Shown here one piece after another: positions 23,701 through 35,918 of a stretch of 64,000 nucleotides of DNA. The notes below the pieces were generated by a model. That model was not told where the DNA came from, searched no databases, and saw only the letters and a list, made by a program, of their open reading frames with translations. Origin of the DNA: Casuarina equisetifolia (taxonomy: Eukaryota; Streptophyta; Magnoliopsida; Fagales; Casuarinaceae); the NCBI GenBank assembly GCA_028551475.1, contig CM052354.1, positions 10,995,172 through 11,059,171 of the forward strand, read 5' to 3'. The stretch's first letter is position 1. The number at the start of each line of letters is the position of its first letter. The translations under genes were made by a program, and so were the position numbers.

Positions 23701-24525
23701 CAATGAGAATGGAATCACAGAACTCAAGCAATACCTTCACTCCACGTTCTCCATGAAAGATCTTGGTCCATCGAAGTTCTTCCTTGGGATTGAAATTGCT
23801 CGGTCTCTAAAAGGTATTACTCTCAGTCACCGCAAATATGCTTTAAAATTAATCTCAGAAGCTGGCCTTGCAAGCTGCAAACATGTAATCATTCCTATGG
23901 AACCAAACAAGAAATTCACCAGTGTAGAGTATGATGAAAGTTCACCTAAAGAAATAAATGATCCACCACTTGAAGATCCTTTTGTCTATTAGAGATTGGT
24001 TGGAAGATTGATTTACCTAACCCTTACCAGGCCTGACATCACCTTTCCAGTTCAACTCCTCAGTCAATTTATGCACGCTCCGAAACAGTCACATATAGAG
24101 GCAACAATGAGAGTGATTAGATATCTGAAGGGTTGTCCTGGACTCGGCCTCATTTTTCCTTCCACATCGCAATTTGAGATGAAAGCATTTTGTGACTTAG
24201 ATTATAGTACATGTCCCATGACACAAAGATCCACGACAAGTTTCTGCATTATGATTGGAAATTCTCTTATTTCATGGCATTCCAAGAAACAACCGACAAT
24301 ATCTCTTTCATCAGCAAAAGCAAAATATAGAGCCATGCAGGTCACCACGTGCGAGATTATTTGGATCATTGGCTTACTGAAAGATTTTGGATTTCACATG
24401 ACACGTCCAGTATTACTATATTGTGACAATGAAGCTGCGGAGAAGATTGCTGCAAACCCTATCTTTCATGAACGTACAAAGCACATCGAGGTAGAATGTC
24501 ATTATGTGAGAGAAAAACTTTAGCA
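20735..24525 (+). pseudogene. Copia gag tail and pol (protease, integrase, RT, RNase H)
   Basis: After the gag tail, the frame from 21047 holds WIIDSWANDHIACD, the protease site with the active DSGA altered to DSWA. HQRLGHSS (pre-integrase) follows after a stop near 21890. Integrase blocks VHMDVWGP, IVDDFSR, HSDNGTEF and HTPQQNGVVERKHRH come next. RT blocks are GYKWVYKVK, ERYKARLVAKGF, FQIDVQNAF and, in another frame, LLIYVDDILITG at 23663-23700. RNase H-like text runs to about 24525 (SAKAKYRAM, LLYCDNEAA). At least six stops or frame changes break it, so no active polyprotein can be made. Confidence 0.85.
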
Positions 24526-24690
24526 AGGCATCATAACAACATGACACGTATCCACTAAAGAACAGCCAACCGACCTATTGACAAAGGCGCTTTGCAGTAA
24601 TCAGTACCGGCACCTTCTCTCCAAGCTCGAAGTATTTGATCTATACAAATCTCCGACTTGAGGGGGAGTGTTGGTGCCTACATGGCCTGA

Positions 24691-25479
24691 TGCAATGACA
24701 ACCTCTTGTGAGTCCCACACCCTACGATGTCGCTTGCCGGAGAACCTAAGTCGTTTTAAAGGACGGAAGCTGCGTTTGCCTCTCCTTCAGTTCTTCTGCC
24801 ATTGCCAAATCTACTTTAAGATTGATTGGATTTAGAGGATTCGAAGTTAGAACTTCCACTTTTGACTCTGTCAGGACCTCACTCGATGATGGACGGGTGG
24901 CTTGAATAGGGGCAAGATGGACATTTACACAAGGGGCAAAAAGGGGATTGGACAGCCACAAGGAAGAGTAAAGCTGAAAGAGGAACGAGGAGGAAGACAT
25001 CCGGAGAATGAAGAATTTCTTATTGCCCTAGTTATTTCCTAGCCTAGCCATAATGTAATTAGGAGTAGCCGTAACTTAGTTTATGAGTACTTTCATGGAA
25101 CTTGTGGATGCTTGTTGTGGAACTTTGTTGTGATCTGGGTTGTTTTGTAATAGTAAAATACGGGAGGTGCTACCCGATTTCCCCAGAATTTGGTGTTCTT
25201 GTGGTGTTTCGTTGATTCTAGGTCCTAATTAGCCTTGCCTTTTTCCTTTCGGCCATGACCTATGGCGCTTCCTCCTCTCTCAAATCAGTGCATAGTTCTT
25301 TTAGAGCTATGTGCTAGAAAGAGACATTTTGGCTCATTACCTCCAAGGTTGTGACCATTGTCATCAATAGACCTTCTATCTCTATAACATCTTCTTTCAT
25401 CAAATCCAATCTGCTGATCAAAGGACAATTCCCTAGGTTGGAATTGCTCTAATACTGGTATGACGATCCAGGACAACTA
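24691..25479. other. Downstream of copia; no clear gene
   Basis: Short frames only. On the minus strand near 25470-25285 a frame includes QFQPRELSFDQQIGFDERRCYRDRRS. It is preceded by ccagtattagagcaattcc, which resembles a primer-site-plus-gag start of another retroelement (tggtatcagagca). That is suggestive only. Confidence 0.3.
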
Positions 25480-25700
25480 GATTTTGGGTGCAATGTAAGC
25501 TCCTCATAAGAAGATTCGAACCTCTAGTCTCATATGACGAAGACACATACCTCCCTCATCTAAAAGAGAACTATCCATTCATTAACCAAGTAGACTCCCT
25601 CCGAAATTTCTACTTTGTCTTAGTTATATATATATAATATTAAGGCTTGAGTCTAATACTACTTAACACATCCATAGACCCATAACATAAACTACTGTTT
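25480..25700. repeat. Dispersed repeat, copy 2
   Basis: Partner of 17540-17790. It carries ta-repeat expansion at 25625-25640 not present in the other copy. Confidence 0.5.
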
Positions 25701-26074
25701 TTTACTCGTGTAACTGAGTGTTAAACTTAAAATCAAGAGGTTCTAAGTAATACTTATTCTAATTAAGTCAAGTGTTTGTCTACTAAAAGTTATGTGAGAA
25801 AATTTCAAACATTATTTTTAGGAATCATTGGAGCCCAAAGGTTTAATCTTTGGCAAAAGCAATTTGAAAATAAAATGGCTAGAACAACTATACTCAAAAC
25901 TCTAACGATCTATGGATTGCAATCAACACTTCAAAACCTTTGATTCATTGCACGTTGGCAATTGCATACGCCAAGTAAACCGGAGACTCGAGGAAAGGAT
26001 GGACGAGGATCTTGTGATAGACTTCCTACTTAGATTGCTGCAATCTTTCCACAATTTGAGGACTAACTTGCTAG

Positions 26075-26888
26075 GTTCTTAGGTAACTTAAGAGAAGTGA
26101 ATTAGGTTTCTTTTTATTTTCTTCTTCCTAAGGTAGTCTCTAAGATTAATTCTTTATCCAAACAAAGATCTACACCAATCCAAATATACTAGTAATAATG
26201 TTAACATCAAATTAATGAATCGATGAATGTTAATGCTAGAAACAAAAACAAAAAATCAACAAAATTAAATCTGAAATTACACATACTAATCAAGCAAACA
26301 ACACTCACACAATGAAACACCGATTTTAAGTGATTAGGACATCCTCCGAACATACCTCCATTAGCAAATTGCTAAAATGTCCATTGTTTAATTTGAAAAC
26401 AAAATAAATAAGCAATATCTCATATTGTCCAATTATATCACAACCCCACGAGTTGCACAGATTTTACACGTACATTGGGCACCAGATCAAAATGTATGCT
26501 CAAGGATTACAAAATCTCCTAAAGACTAATCAATCAGAACACAAGTGGATTAAGTAGATTGAAAAGCCCCAAAAGATAGCACAGAATAAAATCTAGTGTT
26601 TCAATCTACAGCTACCGATACCAAAAATGACACAATAAATAATCTAATCGGTAGAGTAACTCATAATAATAGATTTGCAATAAGCTCAATCAAGTAGGAA
26701 TATAAATGGTATTCCTGAAAGTCTATCGTGTAAGTTCGAAATTGCTTGCGTCTTTCTTGTCTTTCCTCGTTCTTCCCTCTTCTTTTTAATTATGTCATCT
26801 TCCTTGCTTCAACATTCTTCTTGTCAGATTTGAAGATGTAGAACGGTTGAATCTCACACAACGTCTCCCAAACCTACATCCTCTGTCA
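26075..26888 (-). repeat. LTR-like direct repeat, left copy
   Basis: Matches 31157-31960 along its length with many substitutions. Anchors are gtaacttaagag, gaattaggttctttttattttcttcttccta, aatatactagtaataa, accccacgag, and gaatctcacacaacgtct near the right end. The spacing (about 5.1 kb) and the gag start beside the right copy suggest a minus-strand copia pair of which this is the 3' LTR. Terminal TG/CA dinucleotides and a target duplication were not found. Confidence 0.6.
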
Positions 26889-27131
26889 GAACGGTCGAAA
26901 ACTAGAGAGAGAGAGAGCAGGTCAACTTCTCTGCCCATTTTGTTTGGCTCCTCCGCACGACGCCACTTTGCCATCTTCATTAAACGCTATGTGGGCTGGG
27001 CTCTTTCTCTTGTGTGGACTCTTCTGGATTTCTCTTTTTCACGTGGGCGCACACTCTACTTATTACATGCTGAGCCCTGTCCTAACTCTGGGATAATTAC
27101 TTTTCACGGGCCACATAAGATTGCTTCTTAA

Positions 27132-28800
27132 ATCTGGACCATTAAATAAAAAGGTCATCAAAGTATTGGTTCATAAACATATAAGGCCATAAAAAATAAT
27201 CCAACAATCCAATAAATATTTTCATAACTATAAAAACAAGATTGCAATAAGTTTCATCACTGTACCACATGGAATGTTTAACAATTATACTAGTGTGGTC
27301 ATGGAGATATTTATATAAAAATATTCATAAAGTTCATCAACTAAATAATCCAACAAATATTTTCATGTAACCATACTATAATATTTCAATAAATATAACT
27401 CTTGGGTCACAAGGAATATTTTATTGATTATGCTTACTATGCTATGAAAATAATAATTAAATTAAAATTTATTCATCATAAAAAATATCAACATGTATTT
27501 CAACATCTCTTCCTTTTTTTTTTGTATAATGATGAAAGCAATCATTATGAGCATATAAAAATCAATTAACTTCCCTTAAGAGTAAGACACATTAAGAACC
27601 ATCTTATATGCATAGTGCCTTTATGAAATTAGATTCATAGGATTTAAATGATAAATCCAATGCCAACAATCATATATTGCATTCAAGCCCATCTCTAAAA
27701 TCAATTTATCATTTCACCATGTTCTGTCCCCATTTTTCATCATCAGCATATACAAAGGCAATGGAAGGAGAATTATATCAAGCATAGCCTAAAAATCAAT
27801 GGAAGGAGATTTTACTGTATGCAAATTGATCACATACTCCCTCTCACAATAACATGGTTATTATGAACACACATGGATGTCTTTCAACGGACTTCCTCAA
27901 AACGTGGAAAGAATTAACTGCAGAGAAGGGAAAATACTTGATTGCTTTCAACCAAAGAATGGTACCTGATACTTGTAAAGCACACTGATGCAGCAATAGT
28001 AGGAAGGTCTATCATTGTAATGGAGCCGTAGGAGACTGTGGATACCAAATAGACAGCATAGTAATCTTGAAAGAAGAAAGTATAACACTGTCCATATGAA
28101 AGGAATATTCATCATAAAAAATATATGACAGCATAGAGATGGTGTCAGCATGTTTGTATTACTTTCCTTAGGCTGCCGACTTTAAAATGGTTACCGTACA
28201 CAAGCATCTAGGAGCGGCAAGCAACAGAAGTGTTTGTAGATGAATACGTCAGCAAGAATGAAATACAACATAGACAACATAATAATCTTGGAAAAGTAAA
28301 GAATAATTTGCCTATGTTATCAAATTTGCTATAGGGAGAAAGAGGAACCCATCATCAAGAATATAATTTCGGTTAGTATACAGATAATGGTATAAAGTTC
28401 AGCAAACTCCGACTTAAATGAAGCCGTAAAATATATATGCAATGTAGAACCAAAGGCTTTTTTATTCTTACCATACTCTTTTTTAAATGGAGCCATAAAT
28501 ATACATCAAGTACAAAAACTAAGGCCCTTTTTTGAAATTAATTTTACTCCCCCCAAATGTATGGCACAATTTAAAAACAGAGAAGGGTACTTGTTATACC
28601 TGATGTTTAGCAAACTCCCCTAAATCAAGCCATAAAATATATATGCAATGCAGAACCAAAGATTCTAAACATACCCTCTAGTATCAAAGCCAAGGGAGAA
28701 GAGGGAGACCCTTTGGTTCATATTTCCCTTTGGGGTTAAAGTTGCCGCTTTGCTACAACAAAAGGCCACTTGTGTTTATCATTGGTCTCATGAGTCCAAC
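27132..28800. other. AT-rich stretch with a short direct repeat
   Basis: No gene is seen. The phrase aaatgaagccgtaaaatatatatgcaatgtagaaccaaag near 28417 recurs near 28624 with few changes. Homopurine and AT tracts fill the rest. Confidence 0.35.
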
Positions 28801-28816
28801 ACAAGGCCATTGAGGT

Positions 28817-30740
28817 GGTGAGCTGTAGTACGGATCGTGTGAGCGAGTAAGTCCCCTCTAGCCATGGTGCGGGCATTAAGGGCAATAACTGAAAGACCTA
28901 GATCCAGTTTTAGCAAGATCTACCTCAACTATCCTATGGTTGGTAGGGAGAAAGGTTATTAGCCCAATGAGATATGGTACTGATATGAACTTTGAAGGTT
29001 CATCTTCAACCTCTAGTTTTGCTATTAGGGATAGCAGTCATAGGATCTTCAATTGTGGTGAACACAATACGAAGGACTTCGGCAAGTCCATAAAAGCTTG
29101 GACTATTCTCAAAGACAAGAAACACCTCATATATAAGGATGCACCCTAGGGGAATCTATTTAAAATAAATTACACCATAAAGACTGAAGAAAGACATATT
29201 TCTCTTTCTCAAGAGTTTGAGATTATAAGATTATTGCCTTGAAAATCTGTAAAGTCCCCAAAAAAAAGAAGTATAATTACTTGCACATGGGATTGGTACA
29301 AGTAGGAGCAAAGTTCCTCACTAAGCAAGGGTTGAACACCTCAATCTAATTAACCCTTAGGGACAAGCATCATAATGGGTTCCTCGACTCTTTGTTAGGA
29401 ACCGTAGAGTCAAGCCTATGTGATGGACCAATAAGTTTTGAAGTATATCTTAATTTTATGGTTTCACTACATGATAAGCACGTTCTGAATGCCTTGGTGC
29501 CTTAAGTTAAGACGAATAATTATGATAGGAAGAGTAGGGTGATTCCCATAGCATTAGCCTTTCAAGTCCATTATAAAGCTATGAAGACCGCTTTCCACAC
29601 TAAAGACCTGCATACAAGCCCAAAAGGTAGGACACTGTTTGTCCAGACGGACTTGACTAATTCTACGGCTTTGGTAACTCATACCACAGGATGGGAAGAT
29701 GTTACCTTCCCAGAACAATGGTCCATGATGGAAAGACCCATACAAAAACCCATAACTAACCCTAACTGAGGTAGAATAACTCAATCTAAAGAGGGTTAGA
29801 TTTCTATTACCTTTGATAGGACAATCTTAAGGCCTAATTTATCTAGGAGCATCTCGATTAGTAGCCTACCTAGGGCTCAAGACCCATCCCATTAGAATTC
29901 CCTCCATAGATGTCTAATGTAGATAACATGTCTCATAGGCCAGTGTCTAAGGGAACTCAGTATTACTTTGTAAGAAAGTCTATGGCATCTAGGTAAAAGG
30001 GTGTTTGAACAAGAGAAAGATGACCATTCACCAACATATTCATCGATGACAAATACCCCGTATGCAGAAGAACCCTTGTATGTCCCTAGGGTAATGGTCT
30101 TAACTAAAGACCTTACCCTGAATGAAAAACTTTTGAAACAAGAATTTCTTTCAGAAAAGAATAAGTCTAAAAGAGATTGGCCTTCTAAGACTTCCTTAAC
30201 TCTAGAAATGGACCATTAAAGAACAATGGTCTATTGAGTGCGAAAGCCTTGGAAAAAATGTCTTGTTCTTTGAATGGTTCAATGACTATGCTAGCCGTAA
30301 TGGGATTCACTACCCATGGTCATCATGGCAAACCATAAATATGGACACAAGTTTGCCCAATGGACCACTGAAAGAGGTGCAGCACAGCAGTGGAGTCTCA
30401 AGACCCCTATTAGGCCCCGTCAAGTTTAAAATGGGCAATGAAATGGTTATGGCAGCACCTTTTAAGGTAAAAGGTGAGACCTACACTAGTAGTGAAGAGA
30501 CCATAAGCGCAAATGACAAACATAATATCCATACATAGGGAAACTAGGCCAATAAAATCTTATCCATCATGGATAAGCAATTGGATAGGATAGAAGATTA
30601 TGCTTGCAGGCTATTAGTAGAAATGGTTTTTTCTGACAAATATAAGAATTTTCCCATATTCAAGCCCTATGAAGTGAAGGCTAAAGCTAAGACTAACAAT
30701 AGTGAGTTCATGGATGTATTGTTGAATGTAGGCAAGTAAA
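28817..30740 (+). pseudogene. Movement-protein-like (caulimovirid-type) polyprotein remnant
   Basis: Coding text runs on the plus strand across at least three frames. It shows GRKVISPMRYGTDMNFEG near 28950, then HISLSQEFEI, SLLGTVESSL, GPISFEVYLNFMVSLHD and RVIPIALAFQVHYKA near 29535. After a stop it has PEEPLY-like and FFEWFNDYASRNGIHYPW text near 30270. The GPISF..LNFMVSL..KHVLNAL block aligns in layout with the GLVYIMPDLTLTV block of the intact movement protein at 37700, the core of the 30K fold. I read it as an old, dead pararetrovirus-type or movement-protein-bearing element, unrelated in age to the intact viral copies. No RT is visible near it. Confidence 0.45.
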
Positions 30741-30999
30741 GTCCTCAAAGCCTATAACTTTGGATATAGTCTAGTTGGAAAAGGAAATACAAGACCTTAA
30801 TCAACAAAGAGCCAATGATGCTTATTCTTGAAGTATCAAGTATAATTTAATATCTTGAATTCCTTATATTAATATACTAAATGCATGCCCTCCTACTTCT
30901 GCTCATATCTTAAGTTTCTTTTTGTGTGCAATCTTTTTCTCCCCCCCTTGGGTAATTCTATCTTCTAACTATGGCTCTCCAAGGCTCAATATCTCAACC

Positions 31000-31115
31000 T
31001 ATCATAAGGTCCTTATCAACATTTTCGAATGTTCATAGTTGGTTCCACCAAAGTGAGGTGGTCTATTTGGTTGCATAATAGTTGCCATCATAGGATCTCT
31101 CTAGATGCATCTAAG
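31000..31115 (-). pseudogene. Copia gag start beside the right LTR-like repeat
   Basis: The minus strand from about 31092 reads MATIMQPNRPPHFGGTNYEHSK. This is the usual N-terminus of copia gag (..F.GTNY..W), here with a Ser in place of the Trp position. It lies inside the right repeat as expected for a minus-strand element. The reading does not continue far, and the rest of that element appears lost or replaced. Confidence 0.55.
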
Positions 31116-31156
31116 TTCAAATTAGAGTGATAGAATCCCCCTTGATATCACCTAAT

Positions 31157-31960
31157 TAAGTCACTAGGCAACTTAAGAGGAGATATGAATTAGGTTCTTT
31201 TTTATTTTCTTCTTCCTAACACCATTTCTAAGATTAATTCTCGTTTACTCTAACAAGGATCTTCATCAATCCAAACATACTAGTAATAACATTGACATCA
31301 AACAAATGAATCAATGGATGTATACTTTCTTGTTCATAGTAGAAACACATTGATTCAACCAAATCAAATTAAAAACTGCACATACTAGTGAAGCAAGCAA
31401 CACTCACACAATGACATACTAGTTTTAAGTGATCAGGACTTCTTCCTAATCCACCTCCTTAAGCAAGCTACTAAAGAATCCCTTATTTATTTCAAAAACA
31501 AGAAAAACAAGAAATCTCTCAGATTGCCTAATTACAACACAACCCCACGAATAACACAGATTTTACCTGCCAAGTGGGCACCATATCAGAATTTATGCTC
31601 AAGTATTACAAATCTTCTAAAGAATAATCAATCTAAGTACAAGGGGATTACGTAATTTGAAAAGCCCCAAATGATAACACAAAATAAAATTTAGGGTTTC
31701 AATCCACAGCTAGCAATTTTAAAAATCACACAATAAATAATCCAATCGGTAGAATAACTCCAACTAACAGATTTGACATAAGCTCAATCAAGTAGAAATA
31801 CAAACAGAGTTCTTGAGAGTATTGTATAACCTTAGAACTACTTCCGTCTTCCTTATCTTTAACTACATCATCTTCCTTGCCTCAACGTTCTTCTTGGCAA
31901 ATCTAAAGATGCAGAATGGTCGAATCTCACACAACGTCTTCCTAACCTACCTGCTCTGTT
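31157..31960 (-). repeat. LTR-like direct repeat, right copy
   Basis: Partner of 26075-26888. On the minus strand it would be the 5' LTR, since a copia gag start lies just beyond its inner edge. Divergence between the copies suggests an old insertion. Confidence 0.6.
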
Positions 31961-34900
31961 TTCTTAAATGGTTTCGTTCCATAAGCTACACAGTCAAGGT
32001 TTAAACTCGTACAAAAGGAAGTCTTACTAAATAATATAAAACAAGTGGCTGCCATGCTTCAATAAATGCATTGTCTGGCAGTGAGCAAATCCTGCATGTA
32101 TCAGAGTTCTGATTTTGCCTCATCTTCTCTTCTCCGACAACACATAGAGCACAGGCGAACCCACATTCTTCAACACAACTAAGCCGACTCATTTACATAA
32201 GCACTTCTTTGTCTAGTCCAGCACTTACTTCCCTCTCAAGTTTGCTTCACTGTTGTTGTCGTCTCTGTTGGAACGCGTTGAACCACACATTACAATGCTA
32301 GCGTCACTGCCTCCTTGGAACTCTCACAGCACTACACCCGCATCTTATCCTCAGTGCTGAACTGCACCGCACTTGAGGTATAGCCTCCTCTGCACTCACT
32401 ACATGGTGCTGCACCATTGTAAGCATCGTCCTCATAACAGAATAGGCTAGCTAGTTCTCTCTGAAAATTGTACATTAAGTCAGCTTACTTGCAAATCATT
32501 CATGGCAGAAATAAAATTTCCAGTAGCCCATTCTTTTACCTTGTCTATTTCTCCAGTTGTTCCTGTCTTCCTTCTCTCAGATTGTAAATTTCTACACTAC
32601 TCTGCTGTTTGGTTGTGCAAAAAATAAGGAAAATGTAAGCAATTTATTATATTTTATCTACTATTGTTATTTTCTTTTCTTTTTTTCTGAATTGAAAAAA
32701 TTATTCACATATAAAAACAAGTAAATAACGTATGGAGAAACTTTAAGTATCTTTAATCCAATTTAAATTTATTACCCTAATGCTTTGTGGTTTGTTGTTC
32801 AAACTAATGGCTGAGTTCTTTTAGCCCCTCTTTGAAGAGATTACATAAAAGTAAAGCAAAGCTATTTCCTAAAGACAAGAAAAATTGCATTCCCTAAAGA
32901 CAAGGAAAAATGCAAGTTAAACTTACAAGGCCAATATTTAGCAACTCTTTCTTTTTTTTCTTTTTTCTTTTTTAACCCAAAAGAGCTAGCCCATGCCCCA
33001 TGCCATTTGATCTGGAAAAATGAAAAAGAAGAAAAAAAAGAAGAAGAAACTTCAATAATTAAAATCTTTAAATGCTTATTTTTTATGTTAAAAAGAACAA
33101 CTGAAATATTCTGTTACAAATCAAGCTAATTACTTTAGAGGAGGATCGAGACCTATATTAAATGATATGACAACAAGTTACTAAGAACTATTTAACAATT
33201 TCGATGACAGAATGAATAATACATGATAACATCAATATTGATGATGGTAAAAAGAGCATTATCGCCATCCTCGTTCTAAAAGATAGAGATTTATGGATAA
33301 AAACTAAAAGAAAAAACATCACATTTTATTAATAATGCAACCAACAGGAAAGGAAGATGGACTTGGTACCAATCAAATAAATCAGCAGTTCCCGGAAAAC
33401 TAAGTATTTATAAACACCCAAAAGAACAAACTTAATGAAGACAAAAGCTGAGGGTTGTGTCCTGCTACGATCGGATGGGTGCTTCTTTTTATTTTCAATT
33501 ATTATGCATTCATACGATACTAACACGTGCCGGACTTGACTTTACGTTGCAATAAAAGTAATACTAATGCTTAATCATTATAGGCTACATTGTCTGCCCC
33601 CCTTGCTGGGTCTTCTCTCACCAGCTTTTGCCTTCTCCCTCGTCAGCGACGCCAGCGAAGCGCTAACAAAAACCAAAACAAGCGAAGGCGCCTTGCACTC
33701 ATGCCTATATTCAGAGCATTTTGTTTATTCTATTTTGACTTGAGATATTGTGATATTATTCGAGTAAATTTAAATATATTTATCGAGAACAGGAGTTATC
33801 AATTTTAAGAATATTCGAACAATTAGCATCCCAAATCACTCGTTCCCTTTCGTTTTGACGAGCATATATATGCATCCTGTGAAACATATTTGGATTTTAG
33901 TGATTAGTTTACGTGTGCCTCTTTGTGTGCTTACCTAAGGATTGCAGGTGCTGTTTCTAGCATTCCTCTTCGGAGATGGGGGAAAAGGCTCCCCGTGCTC
34001 CTGTGATCAGAGTCGTCGGCGTTGACTTCTTCTGAAGAGGATGGAGCTCGTCGGCCGTCTGAGCTCTCACTGGAGGTGTGCTGTCGTCGTGGCGCACCTC
34101 CCCTAGCTGCTTCATTGGTAATTGGATCTTCGAGAGCCTTTGGCTACGTCGAGTTCCGTTTTTCTCCATCTTCTTTGAGGCTACAAATGCTTGTTGTTAG
34201 TCCCAAAGCTACAACAAAATAAAGATTGAAGCTATCAAATTCAAAATTTTTGAAAACACTTCATACATAGAACCTAGAGCTTTTAATATTTTTATCTTAA
34301 ATTTAAATTTATAATAGAAGATTATTGACTTAAACTATTATTCCAATATTTTTATTTATGTGCACATCTATATAATATGAGGTATGACTTTTTTTAGAAA
34401 AGATTTTGAGTTTATTTTTCCTTAATTTAAGGTTCGTTGCGCTAGAAACATAAATATTTTATAGTTAAAACTTTAAAGGAAGTATATCAAAAAATGCTAA
34501 AAAAAATTATAATAATATATACCTCCTCTTTTGTAGTAAAGTTATAGAAAAAGTATAAAACTATACAAAATCTAACACAATTGGAGATAGCAAATTCCAA
34601 GAGTCCGAAGAGGAGTTTTCTAACCATATCAAAAGCATTATTCCAAAATGATGAAAAACGTGAAAATTGTAGTAATTCATGTCATAAAAAAAAACATTTA
34701 AAGACCAAACCAAATGCAATAACTACAAGATTTTATGCTAACACTCAAAACATTTTGGGTCTACCGTTTATTCTATAATCATTGCTAGATTTTTTTTTAA
34801 AAAAAGTGTGTTTAGATAAGCCCAAGTTTCCGAAGACATCTTCAGCTTGAAAAGAAGAAAAGAAAATACATTATTAATTTCAAAAGAAAAGAAAAAGCAA
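31961..34900. other. Intergenic; one unplaced GC-richer frame
   Basis: Mostly AT-rich with no known gene. The minus-strand frame 34169-33957 (70 residues, [18 protein letters not shown]...) is GC-richer and has no recognisable family; a fragment or chance frame. A second GC-richer patch lies at 33590-33705. Neither has splice or homology support. Confidence 0.3.
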
Positions 34901-35379
34901 GACTTAATTAAGTGCAGGAATATGACATACCTAAACTCTGTGTATCCTCTCATATTTCACTAGATCTCATTCTTAATCTGTTTAGTCACTATCTTCCAAA
35001 GTCCCACCATCAAGTCTATGCATCAAATCAGAAAAATGGTCCTCCATTGTTTTTGGTTTCATGTTTCTTCAAGATAACCACATCCCTCTGCTTCTTCAAA
35101 GTTTTCTTCTTTAGGCAGTGATGCTAACGTTTCTGATTCTAGTTTTTGAGCGTCCTAGTTCAATTCCCTAACTTTGTTAACGTCTTCAAGATCTTTATGT
35201 CAGCTAATGGCTCTGTCTTTCCTTCTGAAGAGTTCAACCCACACGTTCATTCGGTTTTCACTAGCTGTTAGCCTTAAAGCTCAACAAAATAATACCCCCT
35301 CTAACTTTTCTCGGTCAGTCTGGTCCTCCTTTTCATCTTCCTTCCCTTTCTCTTTCAGCTTCCGTTTAAAAAAAAAAAA
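34901..35379 (-). other. 3' flank/UTR of the large TNL
   Basis: Directly downstream of the TNL stop codon at 35380. It carries a donor-like agagtttag/gtatgtc on the minus strand near 34938-34926, matching the flank of the double-TIR TNL near 12952. A 3' UTR intron is plausible. Confidence 0.4.
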
Positions 35380-35918
35380 TCACCTTTTTTTCAAAACGAA
35401 CCTATAAAAAAGAAAAGCACTTCCACATATAACAAACAAAGCAGATTTCCATCCCTTCTTCTTCACAGGTTTCAACACGCTCCTCTCCCGATCTTCCTCT
35501 TGCCCTTCTTGACGAACTTCAACTCCTCCTTCCTCTTCCCCTTCCTCACAGATATCATCACCTATTTGCCTTTTCTCTTCTTTCCACTTTTCCCCCGGTA
35601 TAATGTTGCCAAAGACCGTAAAACCTCCATCATAGAAGGCATCCTTAAGAGTTTCTGAATCTAAACCATGTGCAGAAATGCTTTTAATAATTTCATAGCA
35701 CTCTGAACGTTCATGCTTAAGAACAAGCCGGCCCCCACCCTCTTTTACCTCCACATTTGGGCTGCTTATTGAAATTGAACACAACCCAAGATTGCTGCAA
35801 CATTTCAAACCAGCCTCTTGGAAGCAGTCGGCATCTATGAATACCCAAACTCCATTTCTCCCATCGGAAGGAATATCAGGGACACAAAAAACTATAGGAA
35901 CTTTCCCCAAAGTCTTAG
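35380..35918 (-). CDS. Exon 9 (3' part): end of C-JID and transmembrane tail
   Basis: The displaced end of the last coding exon. It starts with the left copy of the 140-bp duplication (35779-35918), then SISISSPNVEVKEGGGRLV, an acidic stretch rich in Glu (GEEEGGVEV), a basic PVKKKGWK, and a hydrophobic SALFVICGSAFLFYRFVL before the stop at 35380. The ending differs from exons 5 and 8, which lack the hydrophobic segment. A C-terminal membrane anchor is inferred from hydropathy by eye. Confidence 0.75.

Larger units (their letters stand above)
17850..24690 (+). mobile_element. Broken Ty1/copia retrotransposon
   Basis: The 5' LTR starts TGTTGGTGCCTA at 17850 and ends ..TTACA at 18070. It is followed at once by tggtacccaagcc, a degenerate tRNA-Met-type primer site. 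Gag, protease, integrase, RT and RNase H then follow in order on the plus strand, with many stops and frame changes. A purine tract agggggag (24661-24668) abuts TGTTGGTGCCTA at 24669, the start of the 3' LTR. That LTR departs from the 5' copy after about 12-20 bp, so it is truncated or replaced. A solo LTR of another family sits in gag. The element is dead. Confidence 0.85.
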
